DNA of 64,000 nt from Ramazzottius varieornatus (taxonomy: Eukaryota; Tardigrada; Eutardigrada; Parachela; Ramazzottiidae): assembly GCA_001949185.1 (NCBI GenBank), contig BDGG01000011.1, positions 1,063,878 to 1,127,877 of the forward strand, in the 5' to 3' direction. Position 1 is the stretch's first letter; each line of letters begins with the position of its first letter. The notes under the pieces are model-generated. The model saw only the letters and a list, made by a program, of their open reading frames with translations, was not told the origin of the DNA and did no database searches. The translations under genes and the position numbers were made by a program. Of this stretch, positions 1-10,791 are shown one piece after another.

Positions 1-92
1 GGCCCTGGGTCTGTCTATCACCAAACTACTCGACGGTCGAACAGTGAGGTTACGGTTTACCTTAAGTTAGGGTTAGCAGGCAGGAACTTCGG

Positions 93-1066
93 TCATTGAT
101 GTGCGTCGTCGGTAAATTCGTCTTGGCTATGGGGCACCTCTTGTCCGTTAGCGTGGTAATGACTCTGAGCCACCATAAGCTCTCGTTCTTTGCAGTTGCG
201 CCACTTCTGCAGGGAAATACAAAGAATGTTTCCAGGCACGCTCACTTTACAGAATTTTGATGTTACCATTCTCCGATTCTGGAACCACACTTTCACCTGT
301 CCACCAAAAATCTGGTTAGTTTCCCGTAGGTATCTTTCGACTAAGTCCAACATGTCGATATGAATTTCTTGTCCTGGATTCATGTGAATTCTCAGTGCTA
401 GTGCATTAAGCAATCACTACTCCATGTGGAATGGAATGCCCAGACATTTGCTTAATGGTCGGCAAGCCATTCATTGATAATATGAATTACAAAATACGAC
501 ATTGTCCCTTGATTCATTTCGAGCTATGGGAAGCGCATCATCTGTGTTTGTTTCGCTATTACGCTGTACCAATGTTTCATGCAAATTAAGGAATGACTTA
601 AACATTGAATACAATGACAAGATAATGGTCGATGTATTTGTGCTATATTGCCTCTTTCAAGCTTACAGCAGTTCGTACTATGTGATACCTGTGAATCTTT
701 CAGTCCGAGTCCTTCCGCCAGCTTCTTACGGTCAGGTTTACCGATGTACTTCTGGGTCTGAAAACGGTCCTCTAGTTTCTGCCGTTGAATGTCGGAGAAG
801 ACTGCACGACGTGACAGTCCTCGACGCGCTTTCGATGGCGGTCTTCTGAACAAGTCCAAACACGAAAGCGGCTGATCCAACGTAAAGTTGCGACGCAGGT
901 CCCAATGCTTGGTAGCAGCAGCTGAAGTTTCGAGGGTTGACCTCACTTCGGTCACGGCGTTATGACCACCAGCAGCCAAAGAATCCGATGGTGGTGCACG
1001 CCTAAAATATACCACCAGACTGGTCTTGGTTTCTCCGCCTGTTTGATTTGCAGCACGTTTTCCCAC
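93..1066 (-). CDS. Dbx: Dbx-type homeodomain transcription factor (3' part of gene)
   Basis: Nuclear DNA-binding regulator; Dbx proteins pattern interneurons in other animals (family knowledge). Three exons are clear: one ending at 689, a 30-nt exon 296-267, and 206-93 with the stop. They join as ...LKDSQ|VKVWFQNRRM|KWRNCKEREL. The homeodomain starts near position 826 (SRRAVFSDIQ). The residues KPDRKKLAEGLGLKDSQ and the KERELM tail after the homeodomain are Dbx hallmarks. Introns are 688-297 (392 bp) and 266-207 (60 bp), both GT-AG, and the small one splits the recognition helix. The reading frame stays open to 1066, but the upstream splice site and the N-terminal exons were not found. An eh1 repression motif, typical of Dbx N-termini, was not located. 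The subfamily call is confident; the N-terminus is missing. Confidence 0.85.
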
Positions 1067-2116
1067 CTGGTGTGACTTTTTCGAAGAGCGGCTTCGGCGT
1101 GGTTTACATCGGAGGCTGGATGCGTCTTGTGTAAATTGCTGGACTGTGGACTGGTCGGAAAAGACTCCAGCAGAGCCAGGCTGGCAAAAAGGTCCACTTC
1201 AAGGTTGTGCACTAAGGTGAAGGCTCCGTGCTCTGCGGATAAAAAAAGTAATGACTTATGGACTGTACAGCAGAAAATTAGCCAAGACTCCATGCACATC
1301 GTACTTCGAAACATGGTGTATCTTGATACGGAGGTAGATCGGTCGAGTGGGTTTGACAATGCTTCCCAATCCATGATGTGCATCTGGCAGTCGAACTAAG
1401 AAAAAGGGGAATCTGGAAGCGGCAGTCTGTTTGTTGTATCACAAGAAAACTCGGGATTTTCGGTTCGCAGGAAAAGGTTTCAATACAGTGTTCCAATTTC
1501 TTACAGGAGCAAAACCTTGTACAATTACAGTACATTGCTCGGCTAATATAAAGGGTTTCCTGAAGTTAGGAGTGTGAAATGGCGCTGACAGTTTTGTCCG
1601 CTTGTCCTGAGTGGACATCAGGAAGTTGCCGGCGGGATGTATGCTATAATTTAAGTATGGCAATATCGGAGTATCGATTACGCGTACTGTCTCCATCTCT
1701 TCTCACAGATCTCTTCCAATATGTTGGATTTATAGAGGCAACAACCAACAGCCATTGACTCAGCGATTCTTAACTTTTCAATGGCTGCATGACATGAAAA
1801 CTCCAGCCTACTGTAAGCGTATATTGATGCTTCATCGCCAACAAGTGTAGGCTGCTCTCATTGATCACAGCTGTGGTTGACATCGGATCGTCATCATCTG
1901 TTTCATTACGGCCAAATTCGGCTTACCCTCGACGTAGTGCGAAATTCATTGCAATTTCTGGTTTTTATTAAAAATAAGATTCCGAAAAGGGCATTTTTTT
2001 ATGCCGGATCAGTTTGACAGTCTGACATAATACCATGTGCTTCTATTGGCCGCTCTTATAGGCCAGAAACATCTTTGTGGTATACCCAACGTTAGTCACT
2101 GCAGCATCAGAGTTGC
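1067..2116. other. Non-coding or unresolved DNA upstream of the Dbx exons
   Basis: Only short overlapping ORFs occur here, none with a recognisable domain. The missing N-terminal Dbx exon or exons and the promoter probably lie in or beyond this stretch. Confidence 0.4.
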
Positions 2117-2858
2117 TCATTGTCTTGCGGGCTGAACAACAAAGACGTTGTTTCCAGCAGGAACATAACCCGGCGCGACGACGGTCTCGTATGATGGAGG
2201 GGCCGAGCGCGTGGAGCTTCTCGAAACGCCACCTGTCGTTAGATTTTTCTCCATCAAGCTTTCGTCTATAGTCATCACAGAAACGCCTGAAAGTCCTGGA
2301 GAACGTTTTCCGAACAGCAACGCCCCGTTCTTCCGCTCAATCTCCTCTCTCGCACAGCGTCTGCTCATGGTCACAGTTAGACAGAGAAGCATGCAGCTTA
2401 CAACCACAATCAGCGAAATCATCCATACGTCGGAATAGTCAACTCGCGCCAATATCGGTCGCCAGGTTAAGGTTGTTGCGGGCCGATGTTCCGGTGCAAC
2501 AACCGTTGTCATCAGGAGCGAGTCCGTCTGGTTATGAGTTGTGGAGTACTTCAACACGCGTGCTGTCTAAAAAGTTAGAGGAGTTGGGACGAACCGTGCT
2601 AGGGTAAAATGTCGATCTAACGTTGGCCGAGCGACTCAGGTTCCTGGTTGGGCTTGAACTTACGTCATTCGCAGTGTTGATCAATGCAGTAAATAACGAG
2701 GATATCGTAGAAGTCCGGGTCGCGGTAGGCGTTGTGTTTATGAAAATTGACTTGGTAGGGACGCGCGGCTCGTGTGTTGCACTCTCTTGGGCTACCGTTG
2801 AGAAGAGCAATGGGAGGCTCAGGAGCAAAAAACAGAACGGTCGCATGGCAGAAGACAT
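2117..2858 (-). CDS. Type I single-pass membrane protein with cytoplasmic PPxY motif
   Basis: Two exons, 2858-2664 and 2566-2117, joined across a 97-bp intron (GTAAGT donor; polypyrimidine-TTTTAG acceptor), both phase 0; about 214 aa. The start at 2858 (MSSAMRPF) was chosen because a signal peptide (CFLLLSLPLLFSTVA) follows at once; upstream codons are polar. The ectodomain is Ser/Thr-rich with several N-x-S/T sites. One membrane helix (WMISLIVVVSCMLLCLTV) is followed by basic SRRCAREEIERK, so the tail is cytoplasmic. The tail carries APPSYETV, a PPxY motif able to bind WW-domain ubiquitin ligases (family knowledge). The architecture recalls Shisa-like adaptors, but I see no Cys-rich ectodomain and do not assign a family. 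Confidence 0.65.
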
Positions 2859-3280
2859 CGTTAAGCTTGACCGGTCGTATGAAGAACTAGCGCACCAAGC
2901 GTGTTTCATATGGAACTTCTGTGTATGCTTGTAGGTAAGTATTTCTGCGGAATACGTCAAGAACCATTGTTCAGAGTTTTGCTATCTGGTAAGACTTCCG
3001 TCGAATGTGTTTACCAAGCGGAAGTTACTTGATAAGGACAAGATGTCTGACCTTCAGTACAGCTAGCTTTCTCCTCACTTCCGGTTCGCTACTGCGTGCT
3101 AACAGTTGTATTCCTTCGGCTGAGCAGGGGCTAGTAAGGGCGAAATGGAACTCTGAATACCCGCACGTGGTTCATGACTATCCAGTTCATAGACATGGAA
3201 AGTTCGGTGAAGCTCTAGCCGGTAGATTCTTTTTGGATAGCACATTCGAGCTTTAAGCTCTATAAGCCAGGGCAAAATAC
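2859..3280. other. Intergenic spacer
   Basis: It lies between the divergent membrane-protein gene and the tRNA. No ORF or element could be supported; the promoter of the membrane-protein gene is expected here. Confidence 0.4.
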
Positions 3281-3354
3281 GGCCTTGTAGCTCAGTTGGT
3301 TAGAGCGCCGTGCTAATAACGCGGATGTCCACGGTTCGATCCCGTGCAGGGCCA
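3281..3354 (+). tRNA. trnI-AAU: tRNA-Ile (anticodon AAT)
   Basis: A 74-nt cloverleaf. The acceptor arm GGCCTTG pairs with CAGGGCC plus discriminator A. The D arm is GCTC/GAGC, the anticodon stem CCGTG/CGCGG with loop CTAATAA, and the T arm CACGG-TTCGATC-CCGTG. Anticodon AAT is at 3315-3317. A box (TAGCTCAGTTGG) and B box (GGTTCGATCC) are intact and there is no intron. A T-rich run (ACTTTTA) follows directly and could act as the Pol III terminator. Confidence 0.97.
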
Positions 3355-3525
3355 ACTTTTACATATTTTCTGGGTTTTTTACCGCACAATTTTGCCTTAC
3401 ACCGATGCCGGATAGTTCCGTTCGAGAACAGCCCGATCGACCAATCAATTTTTGTGATATTGACTGAGGTCCAACACATGCAAGTACTATGTAGGAGCTC
3501 GTGACATATGGGAGGGCGGCAGAAC

Positions 3526-3617
3526 AATGTCGGGATGGTTGTTATCTCAAGTGGCGCAGTTTTTTTTGTTGATGGTTGCAAGCGTGAGCCACTGAAGATA
3601 ACGACCATCCCGACATT
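3526..3617. repeat. Short hairpin element (AAGTGGCG-type termini)
   Basis: The arms AATGTCGGGATGG and CCATCCCGACATT close a 92-bp inverted repeat. Its inner arms include TTATCTCAAGTGGCGCA and the partner GCCACTGAAGATAA. The GTGGCGCA core resembles the hairpin family found in the OSGIN introns, so it is probably a non-autonomous element. Confidence 0.6.
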
Positions 3618-4166
3618 CTTCGCCGAAATTGCAAAGCACGACGGTTATTTCACGATCAGAATAGAAGCAGTCGTACCTAAACGGTATAACAGTCGTACCC
3701 CCGTCACGAGACGAAATGTTCATGGAAACGAGAGACTGCCGCAACACGGTCACAGTCTCAAACGGAAAAGTTGCTTCGCAGCTCTTGGGCCTGTTTGCTG
3801 GCCTGGATCGGAAAGTTCTTTCCCAGTAGAGACCCACAGCACTTTCGCCATGTTGTAGCAATGTAACGTACCTCCTAGTGGATTATTGACTTTGGATTCG
3901 CATTAACAACGATAGTGCCTGTTATCCGCTAACCTGACCGAAATAATTTGCGTAAACATTGCATGCAACACAGCCAACAGTTCGTCCTACCCGTTGATTA
4001 CACTGTCCATACGGATATGCAATCATAAACTTTTCATGGTAATATATTCATACTGTGAGCTGATATCACAAACAGTGGGAAGAGTTTGCTGCATTCAACC
4101 GCAAAGTGCTTACCTTTACCACACCGATCACACGTTCAGCCGTTCGCATCGTTAAAACGCTTTAAA

Positions 4167-6174
4167 ATGATTTTTGCATTTTTATCCCTTTTTCTTTTGA
4201 TTTTCCACTTCGGTTCAACAGCAAGTTCGGCAAATTTAGCTTTCCATAAACACGACGAGAAATTTCCCGATGATTTCTGCGACAAGTACGACCAATATCT
4301 GACGGCATGGAAGGCATGTTTTCTACTGAATGGAACTAACATACAGTCCCAAAAGTACCATGAGATTATATGTATGGACCCGTCGGACGAAGCCTTGCGG
4401 TGGTCCTTGGAAGTCTACGCAAAGCAAGAGTGCAAACGTCCACTCCGACTCTACATCACACAGCTGCGCTTCAACCCGGACCCAAACATCTTCAGGAGCG
4501 TTGCGGATCACCTCGTAACGCTGTTCATCAAATCCTGGGAACCAGAACCAGTGGAGAATGCCCATTCGCATGTCGTGCAAACGTTTGACCACGAAGGCCG
4601 CTATTACCTCAAAGGTAGCGTCAATAGAGCGAAAATTTTGCCGCGCAACCTAATTGTCATCTCAGTAAGGCGATATTACTAAATTTCGTGGTAAAATCAT
4701 TGTTCCCGAATGACTCACTTCCAACCAAAAGAACAATGCGTACAAATTCAGTGCAATAGGCTGCGATATTACTAAATTTCGTGGTAAAATCATTGTTCCC
4801 GAATGACTCACTTCCAACCAAAGTCAGCTGGTGTCAGATAGTCATAGCCATGGATGCCGCCAGTCAAAAAGTTCGTGCCATGATCCGAGGGTAGGATGTG
4901 CACCCTTACAACTGGGTGCTCAAACCTGAGGGTCCACCAGTGCCTTTCTGCTTGGGGGTCCGAAATCTTTTTTAGATCAGCTGTTTTGAGGTGGAGGTGC
5001 ACCTCTCCTGGGAGAATGGCACGAACTTCGTGCGGCAGACGGCGTCCGTGGTTATAGCCGGTACACGCATTTTGCCTAATTATCGGCCGGGACAAAATTA
5101 CCAGCCACCGGCCGAAAGCGGCAGCCAGCGCTACTAGCTGAAGCTGAGCAACCAAATTGACCTATCGATGCGCTGCCGCTCTCGGACAGTGCCGGCGATT
5201 TTGTCCCGGCCGATAATTGGGCAAACTTGGTGTACAGGGTTCAATTTTGCCTAATGACGTTGAAGGATTGATCATTCGTAGGTCATCCCTTTCTTCATTT
5301 GAAGCACGTGAAGCATCTGGACATTGAGTTTGCCACCGGTGCGAACTTCAACTCCATCCCAACAGGTTTCTTCAATGGACTTGATGGTCTAGAAGCCTTG
5401 ATCATTGAAAATCTGCCTCGTGGTTCCTCTATCGCTCTCGGCACCTTTCAGCCGCTGGCGTTACTCAAATGCATCACAATCCTCGGTACCACCATTTCTT
5501 GCTCCTGCCAAGCCAACGATCATCCATCTAACCGCGGTCATTGGTTGCACCAGTGGCTCCACCGCCATGGTCACCTTTGGTGAGTTTACAGTATGGGATT
5601 GATCGTCCGTTTGATCTTCTATCTCTTCCACACTTGGCAAAATTTTCGGAGAAAAATTCAGTGTTGTGAACAGCTTTTATTTTTTGACAGGTCGTCGGCA
5701 GATTTTCAGAAACCGGTCACCTATCAGGACACCGAGACAAGGGAAGGTCGGCCTTTCACATGCAAGGTCAAAGTGGACTGTGAAGTGACAATAGACGATC
5801 CACCCTCGAAACTGATTGTCGACTTCCACAAGTACAAGTTCCACCGGCATTGCTTGCACAATACCTCCACGACTGTCGTGACAACTTATCCTCCATCTAC
5901 TGCCGGAAGCACCACTCAAGCTACCACAATGGAAACCGATGCAAAGTTGGACGTTGCGCCACCTTGTGAGAGTATGGATAGCCTCGAGAACCGAGCGGCA
6001 GGCAGAAAGGCTCGGAATAATAACAGTCGATTACCAGATGGGCAAGTTCTGTGCAAACAAGAACCCGAATATCCTGAGCCAATATCTCAAGAGAGTCGGT
6101 CGTCAGCACCTGTGCGTAATGGAGGGCATTTAATTCTTGTAGCTATGGCTCTTTGCACGTTTGGAGGAATCTAG
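4167..6174 (+). CDS. Secreted leucine-rich-repeat protein, probably GPI-anchored
   Basis: Three exons: 4167-4614, 5282-5579 and 5691-6174 (phases 1 and 2); 409 aa. The start was set at the Met before the signal peptide MIFAFLSLFLLIFHFGSTA. The next part is polar with conserved Cys. Exon 2 encodes LRR-type segments (HVKHLDIEF, FFNGLDGLEALIIENL, ALGTFQPLALLKCITIL), then CSCQ...WLHQWLH, which resembles an LRR C-terminal cap continuing into exon 3 (PFTCKVKVDC). A Thr/Ser-rich stalk follows, and the C-terminus ends in a short hydrophobic tail (LILVAMALCTFGGI) fitting a GPI-attachment signal. It is likely an extracellular recognition protein. Intron 1 (667 bp) holds a 60-bp duplication and a hairpin element. 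Family beyond LRR is not assigned. Confidence 0.75.
4670..4822 (+). repeat. 60-bp direct duplication with a 33-bp filler
   Basis: Copies 4670-4729 and 4763-4822 read as identical. The filler 4730-4762, with two bases on the left and three on the right, matches 7169-7205 over 37 bp in the same orientation. It lies in intron 1 of the LRR gene. Confidence 0.9.
5061..5235. repeat. MITE-like imperfect inverted repeat
   Basis: Left arm GTACACGCATTTTGCCTAAT and onward pairs with the right arm ending GTGTAC. The inner core TTATCGGCCGGGACAAAAT is matched by ATTTTGTCCCGGCCGATAA. The arms extend about 70 bp with mismatches around a short loop. No ORF, and no target duplication could be fixed. Located in the LRR gene intron. 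Confidence 0.75.
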
Positions 6175-6942
6175 GCTTCTTTCCGAGAAAGGAAATATTC
6201 CAGCATAGCCGACGACAGGTTGAATTGTACCAATGATCTCACGCTTTTACTCCGCCAGTATTTTACTCGGTTCAAACTGTGCTTGCGATTGCTACGTCTA
6301 TCTTGCGCTTCAGGTCTTACGCGCAAGATCACGAAAACTTTTTCGCGTTTAGATCATCGAATATATACAACAAGGTATCAGCAGAATCTGCTTTGTGCAT
6401 AATAAAATTCAGTGGCGCGCGGGCCACTATTGAAAAAAACAGATTTCGTAGTCCGACAAACAAATGCAACCGTTTGTTTTTCCTAGTGACGAATCCACTT
6501 GGGAAAACGATCTGGTCGACAATGTTAACCTGGGTTCCATGTAGTGTTGTGTGGACAATGGTACATCCGACATTCCACAGTGTACGAAGCGAATTCACTT
6601 AGAAAGAAATTACGCCAACCATTAAATCTTGATTGTCAAACTGACTTGACAAGAAAAAAGAGGGGAGTCTGGACCACAGTTTGTGCTGTAGACCTAGTGC
6701 GCATAAAAATCCTGGAACATTACTTGGCATAAAACAGAGGTAGATTTGCACTATTTTAACAAATGAGTTCATCCCATATCAAACCTTGAAGAAGCAGTAT
6801 GAGCGATGGACGTTCCGAGTTTTCATCTGGTCTTATAGCTTGCAAGAACAGTTTCGTTTCTCTTCTTAAGATCCGACGCACGGAAGGTGTGAGTATAGGT
6901 CTGTCCAGTCAAGTCCCAACAGCGATCCAAAGTCATCATTTT
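6175..6942. other. Intergenic, no supported feature
   Basis: Only short ORFs in conflicting frames occur here; no repeats or RNA genes were recognised. Confidence 0.4.
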
Positions 6943-7512
6943 TCAGCTATGAATTTTGTTTCTCGGGCCACTGAGAACTGCTGTACTTCTAGTCGAGGAC
7001 TTCCTGAAACCAAGGTCGAGTAGTTTAAGGTACGAAACGTCGCCGAAGGGCTTCTCAAGATTCGGAGTTGCGGCCTTGTTCGACACTTCTGGTGCCCACT
7101 GTTTGATGATAATAACTCGTATATGTAAACGACTGCTGAACCTGACTAGCATATCCGCGTGCTGCAAGAAGAACAATGCGTACAAATTCAGTGCAATAGG
7201 CTGCGTGCAGTTCTGCATGGTGTGACGATTGAAGGTGGTTCGGAGAGATTGAATGGTAGGCAATTGACAAAAGATGCTGTAGTACTCCTCGTCGTCGGAA
7301 AACGAGCTACCCGTTTGCAGAAAGCACGGATTGCCATGGGCGGTGGGCAAGCCTCCGTCCAACGTGACGAGCTTTTTGGAACGGAAAGGTAATTTTCATC
7401 GTTCAACGAATCGGCAATCCTCACCGCCAGAAACCGCGAAAAGGGCGGCGGTCGCATAGACCGAAACAGCCATTGGTCCGTTTTGAAAGACCAGCAGGCA
7501 TCCCACACACCA
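6943..7512 (-). CDS. Possible kelch-repeat-like protein fragment
   Basis: Two candidate exons join in phase 0 across a 53-bp GT-AG intron (7424-7372). Upstream: WDACWSFKTDQWLFRSMRPP then PFSRFLA. Downstream: LVTLDGGLP...SSFSDDEEYYSIF. The order (aromatic strand, basic/proline stretch, LVTLDGGL) resembles one kelch blade. I see no neighbouring blades, no double-Gly strand and no secure start. The downstream frame runs to a stop at 6943, but the last part may be intron. The 37-bp segment copied into the LRR gene intron (7169-7205) falls inside this region, where its complement looks like an intron end (TTGTTCTTCTTGCAG). Confidence 0.3.
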
Positions 7513-7847
7513 TACGTGATTCTGCACCAAATGGTGAATCTTCAGTTTCGTCCAACGATGAACCCCCAAGTTTTTTATGGAAGCTCGTGGTGGTAAGACA
7601 CGATTTTAGTTTAATCATCTGAGCAAACTCTCAAGGAGTTATCATGCATCAGGGACATTTATAACGTATTCAGCGATAACTTTACATTACAATGAACATT
7701 TGATGATTTCAACAGACCATTCATCCTCAAAAATTAATTTATAGCGTAGTCCCGTTGATTTCCGCCCGTCTCACCGTATCGATCTGTGCCGAAGTTTTGG
7801 CAGACTTGAAGTGGCATGCCGGGGCTCCTCGCGTTCGCTGTCAGTTA

Positions 7848-8104
7848 TTAGCCGTACCCGTTGTATGCGCAGCTTGGGTTGGGATACGTGTAACATAGTC
7901 CTCCGCAGTAATAATACGTTGGGCGATTCAGGCCGTTGATGCCATGCTGGTTCCATAGTTGCCAAACCTGTTGACGCCCAAACCCAGACTGCTATTATAC
8001 CCGGAATACATCTGGTTGCCGTAGTATCCCATTTGACCAAACGTCGAGGTAACCGCTAGCGCCATCAAGCAAACGAGGAGGACGTTGAAGCTAAAGTATC
8101 CCAT
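7848..8104 (-). CDS. Small secreted Gly/Tyr-rich peptide, reading frame broken
   Basis: ATG at 8104 opens a signal peptide (MGYFSFNVLLVCLMALAVTS) followed by GQMGYYGNQMYSGYNSS. The frame ends at TGA 7928-7930. A second frame, offset by one base, continues with clearly biased sequence (GLNRPTYYYCGGLCYTYPNP) to a TAA at 7848. Total span is 257 nt, two bases over a multiple of three. No intron with proper GT-AG ends and correct phase fits, so a single-base deletion, in the genome or the assembly, around 7940-7955 is likely. Two Cys flank the GGL turn. Function unknown; small secreted, cuticle-like or antimicrobial-like are only guesses. A TATA-like stretch (CTTTATACTG) sits about 35 bp upstream of the ATG. 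Confidence 0.5.
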
Positions 8105-9562
8105 CTTCCAGTCCAGTGAGCAGGCAAGGAACAGTATAAAGATATGTATACAGTATCCAAAATTTAGTGTGAGGCATCAAGTGACTGGGTTGCGCATTGG
8201 CGGTTAAATACTCACAAATATCTTTTTGAGGACTTCGAATATTGCACTGTGCGATTTTCGTTCTGTCGCTTTTTCGAGGTCGGATGCGAACCAGGTTCTC
8301 AACTAAAGTGGTTCTATGGATTGTTTGTTTGTGTTCGTTACGATTCGAAACAATTGGCAAGCTGAATATGGCGGTTTCTCCGTAAGGCACTGCAAAAAGT
8401 GGCACGCAGCGGGCCTTATTTGAGAACACTTGAGCTCAAAACGGTGGCCTACTTTACGGAAGAAGCGTTTTGCATATCCTCATGTCCCAAGTTGGTTGTC
8501 GATCCGAAGTGTGTGTAATGCCGCGCCTGTCAGATTGTTGTACTTTCGACCTGAGACACAGACACTTTAACTGTTTCCATCGGAAAAATCAGGTTAACTC
8601 CAGCTCAAAGACGCTGTTGTTGAAGTGTAAAACTTTTGACGTAAGAAATTAAAGACGGACCACGCACCAAAACCTCCGACTGTAGACGAAGTTCAGATGT
8701 CTCGTCCATATATATATGCGATCCAGTTTTGCTTCATTGTATAACTGTCCACTTGGCTTTTGAGAATAGCTCGACTTTCCTTCCGCCATCTTCTGTAAAC
8801 CAGTTCGTTCTAAAGGTAGGAGCAGGTCTGGCCTTCAGCTCGGACAGTATCGAACTAAAAAAAGACAAAAGCGTAGTCGGTTAAGGTCGGGATCACAACC
8901 GGGAATTTGGCACTGTTGTGCGAAGGAATTTCTAATCCGCTAGTCAGATCTCTTCCCGAACGAACTGTTGAGTGAACACCCGATCTCGGAAGTAGTCTTG
9001 CATGTTTTGATGCACGGGATTAATTCTTGGTCACCCGTATCGGGGGAGATTCTTTTTAGTAGCTCTATATACTGTGTCTATTAAATTGCACATGTGTGCG
9101 CATCACATGTACATTTCGATCTAGCCAATCAATTAATGAAGAACCACAGCTGATTACTTGACCGATAAAAATTCCGTTGAATTTTGTCTTCGATGGACTG
9201 CCTGAGTTTATTCGACGTTTCATTGATTTTCGTTTCGCTCATTGTTTGGTTGACTTTAAACGATTTTTGATGGTCCGGTCCACCCGGATTGACGATTGGC
9301 ACGACCGACCCGGTTTGGTCTTCGTTCAAGAGATCGAGCCAAGTCGGCAACCAACTGACAGGTAGTCATGTCAGTTATTCATCTGACATAACTGTTTAAC
9401 ACGTCGGTTAAGATCAGTACGACGAAATCAAGAGTAGCAAGCAAAGATGGAGCAAGATGATACGATGACAGTTTTAACAGGAGGAGCTCAACAGCAATAA
9501 GGTTTTATCATACAAAATTTTACAAGTTCCAACTGCTTGCGAGTGCATCATCAACCTGCATA
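8105..9562. other. Intergenic, no supported feature
   Basis: Low ORF density. Nothing recognised beyond the upstream region of the small secreted peptide. Confidence 0.4.
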
Positions 9563-9850
9563 TTAACGGTTGGCCTGCGCTCGGCCACGTGTGCGCCAGT
9601 TGAGAAAAGCAGACTCTGCGTACCTGTCCGGCCCAAACGGAAGTACGGAATACACTTCACCCGGTACTTGGCCAGGTACTTTTTTTCTTGGGACCTGACT
9701 TGCAGGTCCACCAGTTGTATTCAGCTGTCTAAGCCGGAAGTAGCAATCAAGGCTTTGATCGTGTCGGCCCGCGATGACACGTATACGCCTATAATTGCTC
9801 ATTGATTGATCAGCCGCATTTACGTACAACATTTCGTCGTCCATGGTGAA
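9563..9850 (-). CDS. Fragment resembling the N-terminus of a GT92 (DUF23) glycosyltransferase
   Basis: The frame opens near a possible acceptor (CTGCCGAAAG) and reads VDVFTMDDEMLYVNAADQ, then YRRIRVIAGRHDQSLDCYFR, later GEVYSVLPF and YAESAFLNWR. The string of surface-strand, RIRVIA and C-x-F elements, then EVYS...SAFLN, recalls the start of GT92 domains in nematodes and arthropods. This is from memory, not a search. No catalytic region is visible downstream and the frame stops at 9563, so it is a fragment or a misjoined exon. Confidence 0.3.
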   Translation of the reverse strand, partial: FTMDDEMLYVNAADQSMSNYRRIRVIAGRHDQSLDCYFRLRQLNTTGGPASQVPRKKVPGQVPGEVYSVLPFGPDRYAESAFLNWRTRGRAQANR

Positions 9851-10791
9851 TACGTCAACCGTCCGGCTTTCGGCAGTAAAACCCCAGAACGAACCGGTAA
9901 CCGATCAGAGTAAATGTACCGTGAAAACGCCCTGTGCGAATAGCCTCATCGCACCTCTGGATGCTGATCCGGCAAAGCTGGATGTGCAGTAAGCGTATTG
10001 TCGGATCCTTGTTGCAAATTTTAAAAGTAGAAAGCGGCGTCTTTTGTGACGTCTTCAAGGGTAGTTACTGTACCTGTCTTGATGCTCATATCAATATCTC
10101 CACGATTGCGGCTAACTCTACTATATAAGTTTCAACTTCGAAAGGCAGGGAGAGATACTTGCGACCGGGAGCCAGCAAATTATTTTCAGTCAGGCTCTCG
10201 GTTGAGCTGGAGTGTCAAAAAAATTCTAGCTCTATTCCAACCCTCTCTGCATCATATATAGGCAATTTCATCGCAAAATCTCTGTATACTAGTATCCAAA
10301 GTCTTAAACCATCTCTTCCTTCTTGCTCTCCAAAGAACTCTCTGTCATGTCATCATTCACCTGTCTTAATCAGTGTCTGTTGCTTCTTTTCTCTTTCCTT
10401 TGAAGGAAAGTGATCCCTGCTGGACATTGATCATTGCTGATCGTCCCGTCATCCTGTTGCTTGGTTGTTGAAGCTAGCGCTCGACAACTCACCTGCAGCT
10501 GCAGGTTAGCTTTATTGGACCGGAGTCCAACTGTCGAAGGCGTGCTGGCCCAGCTGAGCAACGAAAGGGGACGAAGGACAATCGGCCATCTTTCTCTCCA
10601 AGTTCTGTCCAAGTGCAACCATATTCCAAGCTCCTCAACACCATCCGGCTTGCCATCACTACAGCTTGAGACTCAACCCGAAGGCCATACAAAACTACCA
10701 GGTACATTTTGTACCCTATGGTGCTTTGGCCAGTCTATAAGCTCCGAGAATTACTCTGCCTTCTGCGATATTCTCTTTCAGGTCTGCCGAG

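Noticed and set aside
69-79. TTAGGGTTAG near the window start as telomeric repeat
   Set aside because: Less than two units, no array; chance occurrence in otherwise genic sequence.
502-849. 115-codon + strand ORF opposite the Dbx homeobox
   Set aside because: Antisense shadow of a strongly conserved homeodomain exon; no independent similarity.
5593-5690. Upstream part of the 193-codon ORF as LRR protein N-terminus
   Set aside because: This part is intron sequence; the exon begins at 5691 after a TTTTTTGACAG acceptor.
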